Source: Erpobdella octoculata (taxonomy: Eukaryota > Annelida > Clitellata > Hirudinida > Erpobdellidae). From it: 64,000 nucleotides of DNA. The DNA lies in the NCBI GenBank assembly GCA_963978895.1, contig OZ022241.1, positions 19,385,773-19,449,772 of the forward strand, written 5' to 3'. Each line of letters starts with the position of its first letter. Positions within the stretch are counted from its first letter, which is position 1. Positions 9,901 through 22,279 of this stretch are shown piece after piece. A program made the translations under genes and the position numbers. The notes beneath the pieces were generated by a model. That model was not told the origin of the DNA and did no database searches. It saw only the letters and a list, made by a program, of their open reading frames with translations.

Positions 9901-12239
9901 CATGCAGCGTTGAAGAAGCGCACTCTCAGCATCACACCAACGTGTCTGGAGGTGAGAATCTTCTCCAGTTTGTGGAAGGCCCCCCATGCAAGTGCGATTC
10001 TGGCCTCAATATCTTTAACATCTGAGTTCATGTGAGAACCAAGATATTTGAAGTCCTCGTCATAGTTTATTTCGTCGAAAGACAACAAATAATTCATATA
10101 TAGCACTCATAATAATACTTGGTATAGATTTATATGTTATATTAAACAACTTAGATATGACTAAGAGACAAAACGAGTCAAAGTTTCAACGAAAGCGCCA
10201 ACTAGCGCAAGAGAAAGAAAAACGCTAATTGAAGAATCAAAATGAATTACCTTCTGCCCGTGATTCACGACTCTTCAAAAAACTCGTAAACTTCCATCAT
10301 ACCTCCATATTGATTAATGAGAAATGACAAGACTTAATGACAAATGTTCCTTATTTATTTTCTTAATATTGGTTTAGAAAAATTAAAAATGAATATAAAG
10401 AATTTAAAAAAAGGTTTTTAATGTTCACTTGTTATGTTTGACTTTTTAACTAAAGTTAAATTAAATATTAAGGCTATACACTTTTTAACAAGATAAATGT
10501 AAAATAAAACACTAAAAGCAGCTTATCTGTAGACTACACTTTAAATGAAATACTAAAAAAATGATGGGCCTCTAGTCCGGAATTTTTCGGAGGGGAGAAA
10601 AGTCAGAGAGGTAATTGAGCCTCGGGATAGAAGCCCCTGATGATTGATGCCAGCCTATCATTTAATGTCTTTCAATTTTTTAAAAAAACTTGTTTTTGCA
10701 CAAGTTATCACTTATCAGGGTTATTTATTAATAAAAACGTTTCACATAGATACCGCCGAACCTGAAAACTTTGACGATTTCGAAACCAACTACCAAAACT
10801 TCAACAATGACGGTAAGAAGAAACTCTTTTCATCACCGAAAAAGGTATGGCAGCCTTTTGTTGATTCAACAAATTCTTCTCACCAATCAGAACAGTCTTC
10901 GTTTCTAGATGAAAAAACTAACTCACGTGACGTTCAAGCTGAAATTTTAAATGATTTTCCTTTTATTTCCACATTTTCTCCAAAATGGGAGGCTGCTTGT
11001 ATGAGTAGGTTTCTATCTAGGGAAAGCAAAATTGAAGAAATTCGACAAATTTATCATGAATTAGTGGCACGTGGTAACCAGTGTTTTCTTAGAAATAATT
11101 TCAAGTTAAAATACCACGAAGAACGCAGAGAAAATCTGCTGCACTTCTGTAATTTTCAACATCATGGGTCAAACTTCAATCCCGATGAAGGGTACTGGTT
11201 GAAGCACAATAATTTTTCTTATGGTGACAAAATTTATGAGGTTTCCCCATCGGAACAGAACAGCAAAGCATGGAATTTCATTCCTTCATCGACAAGCAGA
11301 ATAAACGTTAATTATGAAGAACAGTTCAACACTTTTGGATGTAACGTAGGAGAATCTTTGAGAGCTTCTGTACTGACAGTCAACATTAGAGATGTCAACA
11401 ACGTGAAAAAAATGCTTGAAGAAGACGATCTCAATAACAACAACTGCAATAACAAAAGAAAAAATAATGAAAACACGAACGTCACTGCAGTGAAAAATGA
11501 GAACAAAACTGATAGAAAAAATTCACCTTTTCTCGAATTTTCCAAGACCATAGACAGCACAATCATCATCAATGATGACGATGAAGGTCAGGTAACAACC
11601 ACAGAAAATCAAAACGCAGTCACACAATATTCACCGTCACCATCCAGCAGTGTTGGCTGCTTCTCGATGACGGGGGCAGACGGCACCACACATGCAGATA
11701 ATACCACACATGGCTCGTGTGCCACCTACGAGTGTCGACAATGCGGAAAAGGTTATGCAAGTCAGCCAGCTTATGCAATGCACCTCCGGACTCACTCTCG
11801 CAGTAGCGTCTGTCCTTTTTGTGGGAAGCGATTCAGTCGACCATGGCTTCTTCAGGGCCACGTTCGGACGCACACCGGTGAAAAACCATATGCGTGCGAC
11901 ACATGTGCTAAAAGCTTTGCCGATAAGTCTAATCTGCGGGCTCACCAGCAAACTCACTCTGGTCTCAAACCTCATGTTTGTCAACGTTGTGGAAAAGCAT
12001 TTGCATTGAAAAGCTACCTCTACAAGCACGAAGAGTCTTCTTGTCTAAAAAATGGCGGAGCTTCCGGCAACCGTCGTCGTCTTCATCATCGTCAGGAGCA
12101 ACAAGCGTTGCCTCCTCAACAGTTTCGTTCTCATCAACTTCTTTTAATGCAACAGCAAATCATACAAAGCACACAACAAAGTGACATTTTGAACTACAAA
12201 CATCAACATCTGAATTATCATCAGCAAAAGAGTTGTTGA
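6982..12239 (+). CDS. SCRT-like: Scratch-like Snail-superfamily zinc-finger repressor
   Basis: Two exons, 6982-7141 and 10750-12239, join in frame to about 549 residues. Exon 1 begins MPKSFLIRK, a SNAG motif (consensus MPRSFLVKK) that recruits LSD1/corepressors in the family, and ends at a GTGAGT donor. Exon 2 follows a TTTCACATAG acceptor; the split codon A+AT keeps phase. After a long, low-complexity N-rich region, residues about 380-485 hold four C2H2 fingers. Finger 2 has [14 protein letters not shown] and finger 3 [10 protein letters not shown], both Snail-superfamily signatures. Finger 1 ([14 protein letters not shown]) and finger 4 ([15 protein letters not shown]) resemble Scratch rather than Snail. 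Scratch proteins usually have five fingers; the most N-terminal one is not found here. The tail is glutamine/histidine-rich. Expected role: a nuclear E-box-binding repressor in neural differentiation. The 3.6 kb intron is mostly transposon. Confidence 0.88.
7930..9075. repeat. Dispersed noncoding block shared with hAT at 841-3760
   Basis: Text at 8035-8220 (CACAGGGGGCCCACTTCACC, then GCCTACC, CCCGCGCAAAC, CTCAAG, CTGAGG and GGGCCCGCTCAAAAGT) matches 2540-2710 in order, with the same spacing but many changes. A third, weaker version starts at 8640 (AAAACCTTGGAAGCAAGATG, like 2417). Both full copies sit inside hAT elements, so the block is probably the noncoding part of one hAT family. Confidence 0.6.
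9222..9249. repeat. (TCTG)n microsatellite
   Basis: Seven TCTG units, followed by text resembling Helitron subterminal sequence, though no TC or CTAG end was identified. Confidence 0.9.
9426..10106 (-). pseudogene. Non-LTR retrotransposon RT C-terminal fragment
   Basis: A 226-codon open frame without the catalytic RT core. It begins within the thumb/C-terminal part: [12 protein letters not shown], then [22 protein letters not shown], then [15 protein letters not shown], and a terminal [13 protein letters not shown]. This order is standard for the C-terminus of LINE polymerases (the region after YxDD), the type often annotated as craniofacial-development-protein-2-like. It is a 5'-truncated copy inside the hAT of the zinc-finger gene intron, antisense to that gene. 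Not expected to be functional. Confidence 0.8.
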
Positions 12240-12377
12240 GAGATCAGCAGGGAATTATTTCAATCGATCTCTTGAACTTTATAAAGTCAAATGCGTTCAC
12301 GATGTCAGAAACTACTTGTTGTTAATCCATGAATATTTATATTTTTTATCAATTTTAAATAGATGCGTCGCACATAT

Positions 12378-12446
12378 ATACATACATACATACATACATA
12401 CATACATACATACATACATACATACATACATACATACATACATACA

Positions 12447-12477
<31 letters not shown>

Positions 12478-12478
12478 T
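12378..12478. repeat. (CATA)n microsatellite
   Basis: About 100 bp of CATA units, 140 bp after the stop of the zinc-finger gene, so possibly in its 3' UTR. Confidence 0.97.
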
Positions 12479-12479
12479 A

Positions 12480-14520
12480 TACTGCAGATTTTATGCTATC
12501 TACGGCTTCGTTATGGTACGTACGGCTCCGTACAGTACAGCTAAATGTTGCTTTCAACGTTGTCGAAAATCGTTTGTTATGCGTTTTGATTTTTTAAAGA
12601 AATTAAATAATACATTGAAAAATATAATAATTTAGTATTTTTGACTGCAAATTGTTTGAGGCCAATGCAGAAATTAATTTTTAAAGCCACAAATTTTTAG
12701 TAGATGACCCGTTGGAGGAATTATTAACGTTTTCCACTCCTGGCCCACCTTTTCCCACTCCAACTAACTAAAAACCCATTCTATAGAAGACAAGACAATG
12801 CAATAAAACTGATGTTATGCATTTTCATTTTCATTGTAATTGTTATTGTAAAAGCTGCAATTTGTATTGCGCTGTAAATATAAATGTTACTTGAAGCGTG
12901 TTTTACAGTAATATGAAATAACAACTGTTCCAAAGTGGTTAATAAGTAAAAATTTGACAACAAATTAAATAATGCTTGCAAAAAAAATTAACAGAATAAA
13001 ACTTTGAACAACGAAAATACAAAATAACACATTCAGAAGAAAGTTTTTTTAAATGAATATTTAACCAACCAAGCTCTCCAGGTGCTTCCCGGATGTATTT
13101 TTTTGACTTGAAACACTGAGAACATGATGAATATCGTTATACACGTTTTGCATGCTGAACTAACTAAAAATCGTTTTATTCTCAGCCCACAGTCACACCG
13201 TTGCAAATTATTTTAGTTTCTTAGAAATTTTGGCACTTTAAAATTTTTGTTTCAACTTTTTTCAGAACTTATTTGTTCAACTCTATTCTTTTTCGATGTA
13301 ACCTAATATGTATATTTATTATCATTCTTTTGTAGTAACAGAACACAGACAGACAAACAGATAAACAAGCAATGACTTTTTATAAGTGACGTCACGAAAA
13401 CAGTGGTGAATCCAGAAATTTCTGGTGGGAAGGGGCAACTGATGACCGGGGTAGGGGTTAGTCGTTGGTATTTTCTCAGCATTTTTTTAAAGACTTTCAT
13501 AATTTGTCTTTCCAAAAAACTGATTACCGAGCCGGAGGTATTCGTAGCTACTTTTCCAAAACGTTTTCTAAAGCTGTCCTACTTTGTTCTTTCAGAATGT
13601 ATTTTTATCGATAATCTCTTAGGGGATCCATCTCTCACCACCCCATCGATCCATCACTGCATGCAGATAAACAGAATTTAATATTGAATATTGCTTAAGA
13701 GTTGCTATTCGTTAATTTTTCTGTTGTTTACACTATCTTTTCAATTCAATTCAATTTGACTATCTTTAACGTGGCGTTAGTCGGATGACTTCTAGGCCAC
13801 AAACAGGTGTGTTTTGAGTACCTTTCTGAAATTTGTTCTGTTTCGTTATGAAACTACATTCCACGAAAATTAGAATTTATAACTTTCAGTTTTTTTGTTA
13901 CAAATGAAAAATTGTTTAAAAGCTATGTGGTGAAATGTGACGAAAAGGTCAGGAGGAAACAAAAAGAAAGAAAAGGGAACGAAGTGTTCAAAAATGACAT
14001 CATTTTTTAGTCAGTATTCGAAAACCTGAAAATTAAAATCCAACAAGTTATAGAATCATTTTTTAGTGTTTAACTCTGAAATCACTTGCTGCTCTTCGGC
14101 GAGGCTTGAAAACAAATTTGTTGCTTTCTGAAGTGATTTCCCGTAAATGACTTTTTTTGTTACTTTTCTCAATTTTGACTTTTCTCAATTTTTTATTACT
14201 ACCAAAAATCAGAACACTTGTAATATGATGTCATGAACTGTTGTTTCCTTTATAAAAAAAATACAAACTAGTTGTATTAATTATGTTGTAACTAGAAATA
14301 TCCCGCCAAAAATGATGGATTTTTATAACATCATTAGAATCATTATACATAACATTTTGCGATTTGGCATGGAAGTAATTATCAAAGAGTAGAAGGTCAT
14401 AGGGTATTTTTTAATTAAAATTTTCTTTTAATTTTTAAATTTAGAAATTTTTTTAAATTTGTTATGACCAAATTTTTTCTAATTTTTTATGACCAAAATC
14501 TTTTCCAGGTCAAAAGTGCC
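12480..14520. other. Unannotated intergenic DNA
   Basis: No gene recognised. At 13403 a phrase beginning CAGTGGTGAATCCAGAAATT, followed by GGGGTAGGGG, resembles the left end of a ZMYM-type hAT but no partner end was found. The rest is AT-rich with no repeated structure I could resolve. Confidence 0.45.
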
Positions 14521-14524
14521 TTGT

Positions 14525-14822
14525 ACAAACATCGAAGGTTACTGCTTAATAAAATTTAAATTTAGCTTATGTAACAAAGTTTTAAAGTTTTAAGCAGCTT
14601 TTAGTAAATCTTTTATATGTTTTATGGGCAAAAAGGAGTTAGAAGAAAATGGAAAAAAAGAAAAAAGCGGGAGAAGAAGCGGAAAATCGAGTGGGTTGGG
14701 AAAGCAAGTGGGAACAGGAAAGCGAGCGGAATCGGGAGAGTGAGCCGGAACGGAAGAGCGAGCGGGAAAGGGAGAGCGATTGTGAACAGGAAAACGAACC
14801 GGGAAAGGGAGATGAAGCATAT
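14525..14822 (+). mobile_element. Truncated family-2 Helitron copy
   Basis: The block from CATCGAAGGTTACTGC through TGGGCAAAAAGGAGTTAG and the following GA-rich units repeat the organisation of 3764-4250. The hairpin and CTAG end are missing, so the 3' end is deleted. Confidence 0.65.
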
Positions 14823-14879
14823 AAAAGCATGTCTTCTAATTGTTTTTCTTTATTGTATTGCAATGGTTATATTTAAAAG

Positions 14880-15850
14880 TCAATTACAAATTCTTACCTA
14901 TTTTTAATTTATAAAATTATAAGTAAATTCGAACTCATTATACTTGTGAGCTTTTTAAAATGACAATTTGATTACAACAAAAGTTTTTTTATCGAGTTAT
15001 ATTATTGTTATTTACTTGTTGTTCAATTTTTTATTATAAAAAAACTAACGTTTTTATTACAAGATCAATAAATAAATAGGTAGACAAGCAGAAATACCTG
15101 TGGATAACTGGGATTCCAATTTAATTACTCCGGTGTTGAAACCAATTTGAAACAATTGCGCGCATGCCACAATGGCGTAACAACTGTTCACTACCATGCA
15201 GGCTTAAACTTCAAGAACTTTAAAACAGAAATAGATATGTCAATAATTACTGCCTGTTTACTTCTGTTATTTTTTCTTTAGTTTTTAGGATAAACATTAT
15301 GGTGAACATTAGTGATTGCAGTATTGCAAATTTCTTATGTTTTTCTGCTTTCAAATTTTAATAGCAAGATAATATTTTGAAAGATTTTATTCCTTTATTG
15401 ATTGGGATTATTAACTAGTATTCATAGGCGTAGAAACCGGAGAACAGAGGAATAAATTTATTTTTCGAACAAAAAACGAATAAAATATGAAATTTAGTAA
15501 TTTAGTATCTAGATTCTTATTTACAAAATAAAGTTTCACTTTTTTTAAACTTAATGTTTTGGAACCAGAAATAAATGAGGTATCAAGCGAACCGTATAAT
15601 TGAGGTTTTTTTTTCAAAAACCCTTATATTTAAGAATTTAATGCAAATTTTTTTTAAATGAATTTTTTAAAATTTATAAATGAAATATTAAGATAATAAT
15701 ATTTGAACTGTTGTTGTTTCAAAACATTGATATTTTTACCACGGTTTTCTTCACTTGCTTTCTTGTCTGTCCATCGGTATATTTCTATCGATTTTTGAAG
15801 CACTTCCTATTGACCAATTTAGCTGAAATTACTTGCTTGCTTCTGAAGAC
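14880..15850. other. Unannotated intergenic DNA
   Basis: AT-rich sequence with no gene, RNA or repeat end that I could recognise. Confidence 0.4.
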
Positions 15851-16705
15851 AACCAGAGGCAAATTTAAGAATTTGGTGCCCATAGGCTAAAGTTTCTATG
15901 GCGCCCCCAGCGCCCCTCCCCCAGGCCCCTAGTAACTGATTTTTTCCTAGGACCCCGGTTCATGAAAAGTTGATACAAACATTTATTTGATCAATTATAG
16001 TTTAATAGCCTATAAATATAATTATGCTATGTAATTAAGTACTTAAAAGTTCTGTTCAAGTTCTCCACAATTCATTAATGATAATTCCATATGTAGTAAA
16101 GCAACTACAAACATAATTATTATTGACTAGCAGTGCCCGTAGCGGCTTCGCTCGCTTGAAATTAAAAAAAAATTGAACCGTGCATCCTTAGTAGAGTACT
16201 GCACGTGCCGAGTTTTACGTCTCGACTCGGCCCGTCGTCAACTTGGCCCGGCCCCTTTTATAAGCAAAATTTCCAGGCCTCGCTCGGCCCGTCTAATTTG
16301 GTCTCGACCCGTTTTTACAGGCCTAGAATTTCTATATTCTTGATGAAAAACGTTGGCCCGTCCCATCTCGACTTCAGGTTTGGCCAGGCCCGTCTGAAGA
16401 CCCTAAAATCACTAAAATTTGTATATACCTTGTGAAATACCTTGGCCCGTCCCAACTTGACTTCAGGTTTGGCCCGGCTCCTGTGAAGACCTTAAAATCA
16501 CGGCTAGCCCGGCCGGTAATAAACTGGACTCAGCTAGTTTTAACGGACACAAAACCTCAAAATACTAATTTTGTTATTTTGTAAGAATAATCTTGGTACT
16601 AAATTGCAAAATTTTCACATTTTTAATTTTTAAAGTTTTTATTCGAATATTTTTTTTGCACGTCACATTTGAGGTCCTGGAAACCAAATTATCAAAAATT
16701 GGTAA

Positions 16706-16812
<107 letters not shown>

Positions 16813-18923
16813 CTCGAGTAGATACTGAATAATAAATTTTACATCTGTATCACTTACAATTTTTAAGTAGCAATTAATTTAAAAAACAAATATCCCTTTC
16901 CACCCCACATTTGAGGTCCTGGAAACCAAATTTTCAAAAAATGTTGAAACACGTATATTATTAATTTGTGAGTAGATACTAAATATTTATTTTACATCTG
17001 TAGCATTCACAGTTTTTGATTAACAATTAAAAAAACAAATAACCCTATTTCCACATTTGAGGTCCTGGAAACCAAAATTTCAAAAAATGGTAGAACACGT
17101 ATATTGTTATTTTTAGATTAGAAACTATATACAAACTTTTATTTCTGTAGCATTTACAGTTTTTGAGTAGCAGTTACTTTAAAAACCAAATAACCCTATT
17201 TCCACCCCACATTTGAGGTCCTGGAAACCAAAATTTCAAAACATGGTAAAACACTTAGTTTTTTATTTTTTCAGAAGAATCTACATGCCAAATTTCAAAA
17301 CCCTATTTTTGTTTTCGAGATATGTGTTGTTTTAGAAAAAAGTCAGGACATGTTCTTATATATATATACTAGCAGTGCCCGTAGCGGCTTCGCTCGCATG
17401 AAATTAGAGAGTTTGAACCGTGCATACATAGCAGAGATCATTTTTTTAGGTCTCGGCTCGGCCCGTCGACAAATTATCCCAGCCCGTTTTAAAAACCCAA
17501 ACTCCTGGCCCAGCACAGCCCGTCTGAATTAGGCCCGGCCCATTTTTACAGGCCTAGAAGTTCTATATACTTGATAAAAAACTTCGGCCCGTCCCACCTT
17601 GACCTCAGGTTTGGCCCGGCCAAACTGAAGACCCTAAAATCACTAAAATATCTATATACTTGGTGAAAAACCTCGGCCCGTCCCACTTTGATTTAAGGTT
17701 TGGCCTGGCCCGTGTGAAGACTCTAAAATAACGGCTTGGCCCGGCCGATGATAAACTGGACTTAGCTACTTTTAACCGGCACAAAACTTCAAAATACTAA
17801 TTTTTACATTTGTAGCACTTACAGTTTGTGAGTAGCAGTTATTTTGAAATCAAATAACCCTTATTTCCATACCACATTTGAGGTCCTGGTAATCAAATTT
17901 TCAAAAAATGCTAAAACACGTATTTCATTTTTTTTGGAGTAGAAACTAAATACTAATTTTTACTTCTGTAGCATTAACAGTTTATGAGTAGCAGCTACTT
18001 TAAAAACCAAATAACCCAAAAAATGATGAAATACGTATATCTTTTTTTTTGAGTAGATACTAAGTATTAATTTTTACATCTGTGGCAATTACAGTTGTTG
18101 AGTAGCAGTTACTTTAAAAACCAAATAACCCTATTTTCCACCCCACATTTGAAGTCCTGGAAACCAAATTTTCAAAAAATTGTGAAACCCGTATATCATT
18201 AGTTTTAGAGTAGAAACTAAATACTAATTTTTACTTTTGTAGCATTAACAGTTTTTGAGTAGAAGCTACTTTAAAAACCAAATAACCCAATTTTCCAACC
18301 CACATTTGAGGTCCGGGAAACCAAATTTGTAAAAAATGGTGAAACACGTGTATCTTTATTTTTAGAAAAGAAACTAAATAATAATTTTTAAATCTGTGGT
18401 ATTTACTGTTTTTCAGTAGCAGTTACTATAAAAGACAATTAGCCCTATTTTCTACCCCACATTTGAAGTCTTGGAAACCAAATTTTCAAAAAATGCTAAA
18501 ACACGTATTTCATTATTTTGGGAGTAGAAACTAAATACTAATTTTTACTCCTGTAGCATTAACAGTTTTTAAGTAGAAGCTACTTTAAAAACCAAATAAT
18601 CCAATTTTCCAACCCACATTTGAGGTCCGGGAAACCGAATTTTCAAAAAATGGTGAAACACGTATCTTTTTATTTTTCAAAAAGAATCTATATACCAAAT
18701 TTCAAAATCTCCTCATTTTTGGTTTTCGAGATATACATTGTTTTAGAAAAAAGTTTGTTTTCCAGTTTTTTCCCCTCAGGAGCAAAATTTTTAAAAATCC
18801 TTTCTTAGCGGATGTTTACGCTATAAAAGTAATATAAGTTTCAAATTTCACGTTCCTAGGATGAGGCGTTTGAGCTCGGCGTTGATTATCAGTCAGTCAG
18901 TCAGTCAGTCAGTCAGGACATGT

Positions 18924-19065
<142 letters not shown>

Positions 19066-19999
19066 TACTAAATACTTATTTTACATCTCTAGCACTTACA
19101 GTTTTTGAGTAGCAGTAATTTTTAAAATCAAATAACTATTTTCCACCTTACATTTGAGGTCCTGCAAACTATATTTTCAAAAAATGGTGAAACACGTATA
19201 TCTTTTTTTTTGAGTTGATACTAAGTAATTTTTACATCTGTAGCAATTACAGTTGTTGAGTAGCAGTTACTTTAAAAACCAAATAACCCTATTTTCCACC
19301 CCACATTTGAAGTCCTGGAAACCAAATTTGTAAAAAAAATGGTGAAACACGTATATCTTTATTTTTAGAATAGAAACTAAATACTATTTTTTACATCTGT
19401 GGTATTTACAGTTTTTGAGTAGCAGTTACTTTAAAAAACAAATAACCCTATTTTCCACCCCACATTTGAAGTCCTGGAAACCAAATTTTCAAAAAATGCT
19501 AAAACACGTATTTCATTATTTTTGGAGTAGAAACTAAATACTAAATTTTACTCCTGTAGTATTTACAGGTTTTGAGTAGCAGCTACTTTAAAAACCAAAT
19601 AAGCCAATTTTCCAACCTACATTTGAGGTCCGGGAAACCGAATTTTCAAAAAATGGTGAAACACGTATCTTTTTATTTTTCAAGAAAAATCGATATACCA
19701 AATTTCAAAATCTCCTCATTTTTGGTTTTCGGGATATACATTGTTTTAGAAAAAAGTTTGTTTTCCAGTTTTTCCCTTCAGGAGCAAAATTTTCAAAAAT
19801 CCTTTCTTAGTGGATACTTACGCAATAAAAGTAATATAAGTTCCAAATTTCACGTTCCTAGGATGAGGCGTTTGAGATCGGCGTTGATTATCAGTCAGTC
19901 AGTCAGGACATGTTCTTTTATATATATAGATTAAACATATAAACATATTTGATTTCAGGTCTATATGAAGTTTTATCAAAAACTGCAAAATTCAATCAT

Positions 20000-20250
20000 A
20001 AAAAAATCATAAGTTCTTTTTCCTTGCTTTGGTAGCAGCAAAATCATCAATAATGTCATCATAGTCTATATACTTTACTATTTCACCGTTATGGTCAAAA
20101 CTGCAAGAGCATTGAGTTTTTCTTGACCCATTGTTGACCTAAGATAATTCTTGACTCTTTTTAAGGTAGAAAATAATTGTTCACCAAAGCAGTTGGATGT
20201 AATTGTGCAAAGAAATATTTAAAAAGCAATGTCAACGTTTGGATGTATGT
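20000..20250 (-). pseudogene. hAT transposase C-terminal remnant (TTF/ZMYM1-like)
   Basis: Minus-strand reading, with shifts between frames, gives LKRVKNYLRSTMGQ-type text followed by DYDDIIDDFAATKARKK. This is the hAT dimerisation-domain C-terminus of the TTF/ZMYM1-like group. Stops and frame changes make it a pseudogene. It is a different, separately decayed copy from the one at 1100-2370. Confidence 0.65.
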
Positions 20251-20459
20251 TATGGAGAGAGTTTGATCATATGATTTTGGATGCTCAATTATAGTCAAAC
20301 AATTTGAAATAAAGTAAATTTATATTACAAGCCATAATTTTTTAAAACTTAAAACGTGGGCGCCTTTTATATTTATATTCAAAAAAAGGGTTCTATCCTG
20401 TTTGAAAAATAGCAGATGGTTAGTTTGAGTAAACGGCGCCCCTCGTTTTATCAAATTAT

Positions 20460-20865
20460 GGCTTGTTCGTATTACGAATGTCCACAATTAATGCATGTCT
20501 CCATCAAAACATTTCTCACACAGCCCAGAGAAAAATTAGTTTTTTCTTTTTAGTTCACAAAAACGTGGTATTTTAAAAAGTTTTGTTTTTTTAATATTTT
20601 ATTACTCCATTAATGATTTTCTAAACACTATGATACGTGAAAATTATCCAGAAACACTGATCCACCACTGGTTAAATGGTTTATTTTAAAAAAGTTTTAG
20701 TTTTAGATTTTATTTTAAGTCTTTAACTTTAGATTGTCGATTGTATTCCTTTTTTTTATTTAATTCTTATTTTTATTATTTAAATGTAAACCGCTATGCG
20801 TCATTGTCAGGCTGGTTAATAAAGATTTACTTAATTACTTACTTACTTACTTATATTGTAACAAT
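20460..20865. other. AT-rich DNA ending in a (TTAC)n tail
   Basis: The stretch ends in TTAATAAAGATTTACTTAATTACTTACTTACTTAC (20815-20855, quoted in parts), which looks like the tetranucleotide 3' tail of a CR1/L2-type LINE or SINE. No coding sequence is recognisable upstream of it. Confidence 0.4.
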
Positions 20866-21152
20866 AGGGACCAGAGTAGAAGAAAGAGCGTTTATCAAAA
20901 GAGTGCTTAATAGTGAAGATGCGAGAGTGATTAAGAGAAGAAGAACGAAGACCAGACTTAGAAGGGATTTGTATTAAGTTAGTTAAGTAGAGAGGAGAAG
21001 GACAATTTTTCATTTTATACATTAGTAAGCAGATTTCAAAAATCACCCTATATCTAAGAGGAAGTCAGTGAAGAAGAACAAGAGATGGAGAAATGTGAGA
21101 AAAGTAAGAGGTACGAGAAATTAGGCGCGCAGCTGAGTTGAAGGCTTTAGAG

Positions 21153-22129
21153 CAGGGGTGGCCAAACCGCGGCCCGCGGGCTATCAATTGGCGGCCCGCT
21201 CTGCTTTGTTTAAATATTTGAAATTTATAGTAAAATCTTTTAAAAACTTCCTTAAAAATTAAAATAATAGTACAAAAATTATATATGACAGCAGAGTTTC
21301 AAATGGAGTTGGTTGAGCTGCAGTCCGATAGCTTTATGAAACAAAAATTTCTGGAACTTAAGTCTTAATTGAGTTTAACACCCTCTTAACTTCTGCCAAG
21401 TATCCAGCATTGCGAAAAAATGCATTGAAGATGGTGAGTTTATTTGGCAGTACATACATATGTGAGCAGACATTTTCCAGAATGAAGTGCAATAAGTCCG
21501 TCCACAAGGCCAGACTTACTGATAATCATTTGCAAGACATCTTGCGCCTATAAGTGGCTGCATTTGATGCTAATGTAGAAGAGCTGTCTTCTGGCAAACA
21601 AGCTCAGGTTACGCACTGAATAACAATTGCTCCTGAACAGTTAAAACACAATGTTTTTTGTGTCAACAATACTATTTTGCAATGTAGAGTTTTTTATAAA
21701 CAGTTTCATTACATATTTAATAATTAACTTTAATAAGTTTACTACCAAAATTAAATAGCAGCCAGCGAAAATTGAATAAATTTTCATGATAATTTGAGAT
21801 GCTTTGTGTGTTCAACCAGCTATTATATATTACTTTTGTCAAATTTTCATCATTTTGCTGGGGCATCAAATATAAACTAATGATAGTTTAGTTTACAAGG
21901 TAACTATGAAATGCAATTTTACATAACATGTACCCAAATGCTTTGTTGTTGGTTGGGGTTTCTCACAGAGCCCACTGTGGGAAATTACACCGCTCCTCCA
22001 GACCCTTAGTTGGAAGTGCCTCAGAGAGAGAAAGAGAGAGAGAAAGTTTTGCCTTTCAAACCAGCGGCCCGCCGTATGTTTCAAAAATATGGCAATGACC
22101 CTCTTTCCCAAAACGTTTGGCCACCCCTG
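21153..22129 (+). mobile_element. hAT element nested in the LINE fragment
   Basis: Ends CAGGGGTGGCCAAACC and GTTTGGCCACCCCTG are inverted repeats. CTTTAGAG occurs on both sides (21145-21152 and 22130-22137) as a perfect 8-bp target duplication. The interior 21400-21610 encodes a broken transposase C-terminus. The termini match the CAGGGGTSGCCAAAC type common in animal hATs related to GTF2IRD2/Charlie. Confidence 0.92.
21300..21620 (+). pseudogene. hAT transposase C-terminal remnant (GTF2IRD2/Charlie-like)
   Basis: Around 21430-21600 the + strand reads FGSTYICEQTFSRMK, then KARLTDNHLQDILRL, a stop, and FDANVEEL. The order STYxCEQ-FS-M ... RLTDxHLxxxLR is the hAT dimerisation motif of this subgroup. 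Stops and a short length show an internally deleted, non-autonomous copy. Confidence 0.8.
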
Positions 22130-22279
22130 CTTTAGAGAGAGGATAAAGGGTAGTATCAGGAAGACCATAATATAGTGAATTGCAGTAGTCAATTCGAGAC
22201 AGAATAAGGGAAGAGACTAGAAGTTGTAGAGAAGGATCATCCAGAAGTGGACGAAGCTGCTTAATGCTATATTTAAACA

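Larger units (their letters stand above)
7713..10639. mobile_element. hAT-type element in the Scratch-like intron
   Basis: Ends CAGGGGCTTCTATCCC and GGGATAGAAGCCCCTG are perfect inverted repeats. They are flanked by ATGACTGA (7705-7712) and ATGATTGA (10640-10647), an 8-bp target duplication with one mismatch, as expected for hAT. The 2,927 bp interior has no recognisable transposase. It holds two copies of a dispersed noncoding block and a LINE fragment. It makes up most of the intron of the surrounding gene. Confidence 0.85.
20866..22270 (-). mobile_element. 5'-truncated L2/CR1-like LINE copy, split by a hAT
   Basis: 20866-21152 and 22130-22270 are colinear with the 3' part of the intact LINE at 23556-26621 (same bases apart from scattered substitutions). 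They are separated by a 977-bp hAT with duplicated target. The LINE part covers the end of the RT C-terminal domain and has stops. Confidence 0.85.

Noticed and set aside
11312..12029. Antisense and alternative-frame ORFs over the zinc-finger exon
   Set aside because: Shadows of the C2H2 coding frame; no domains of their own.
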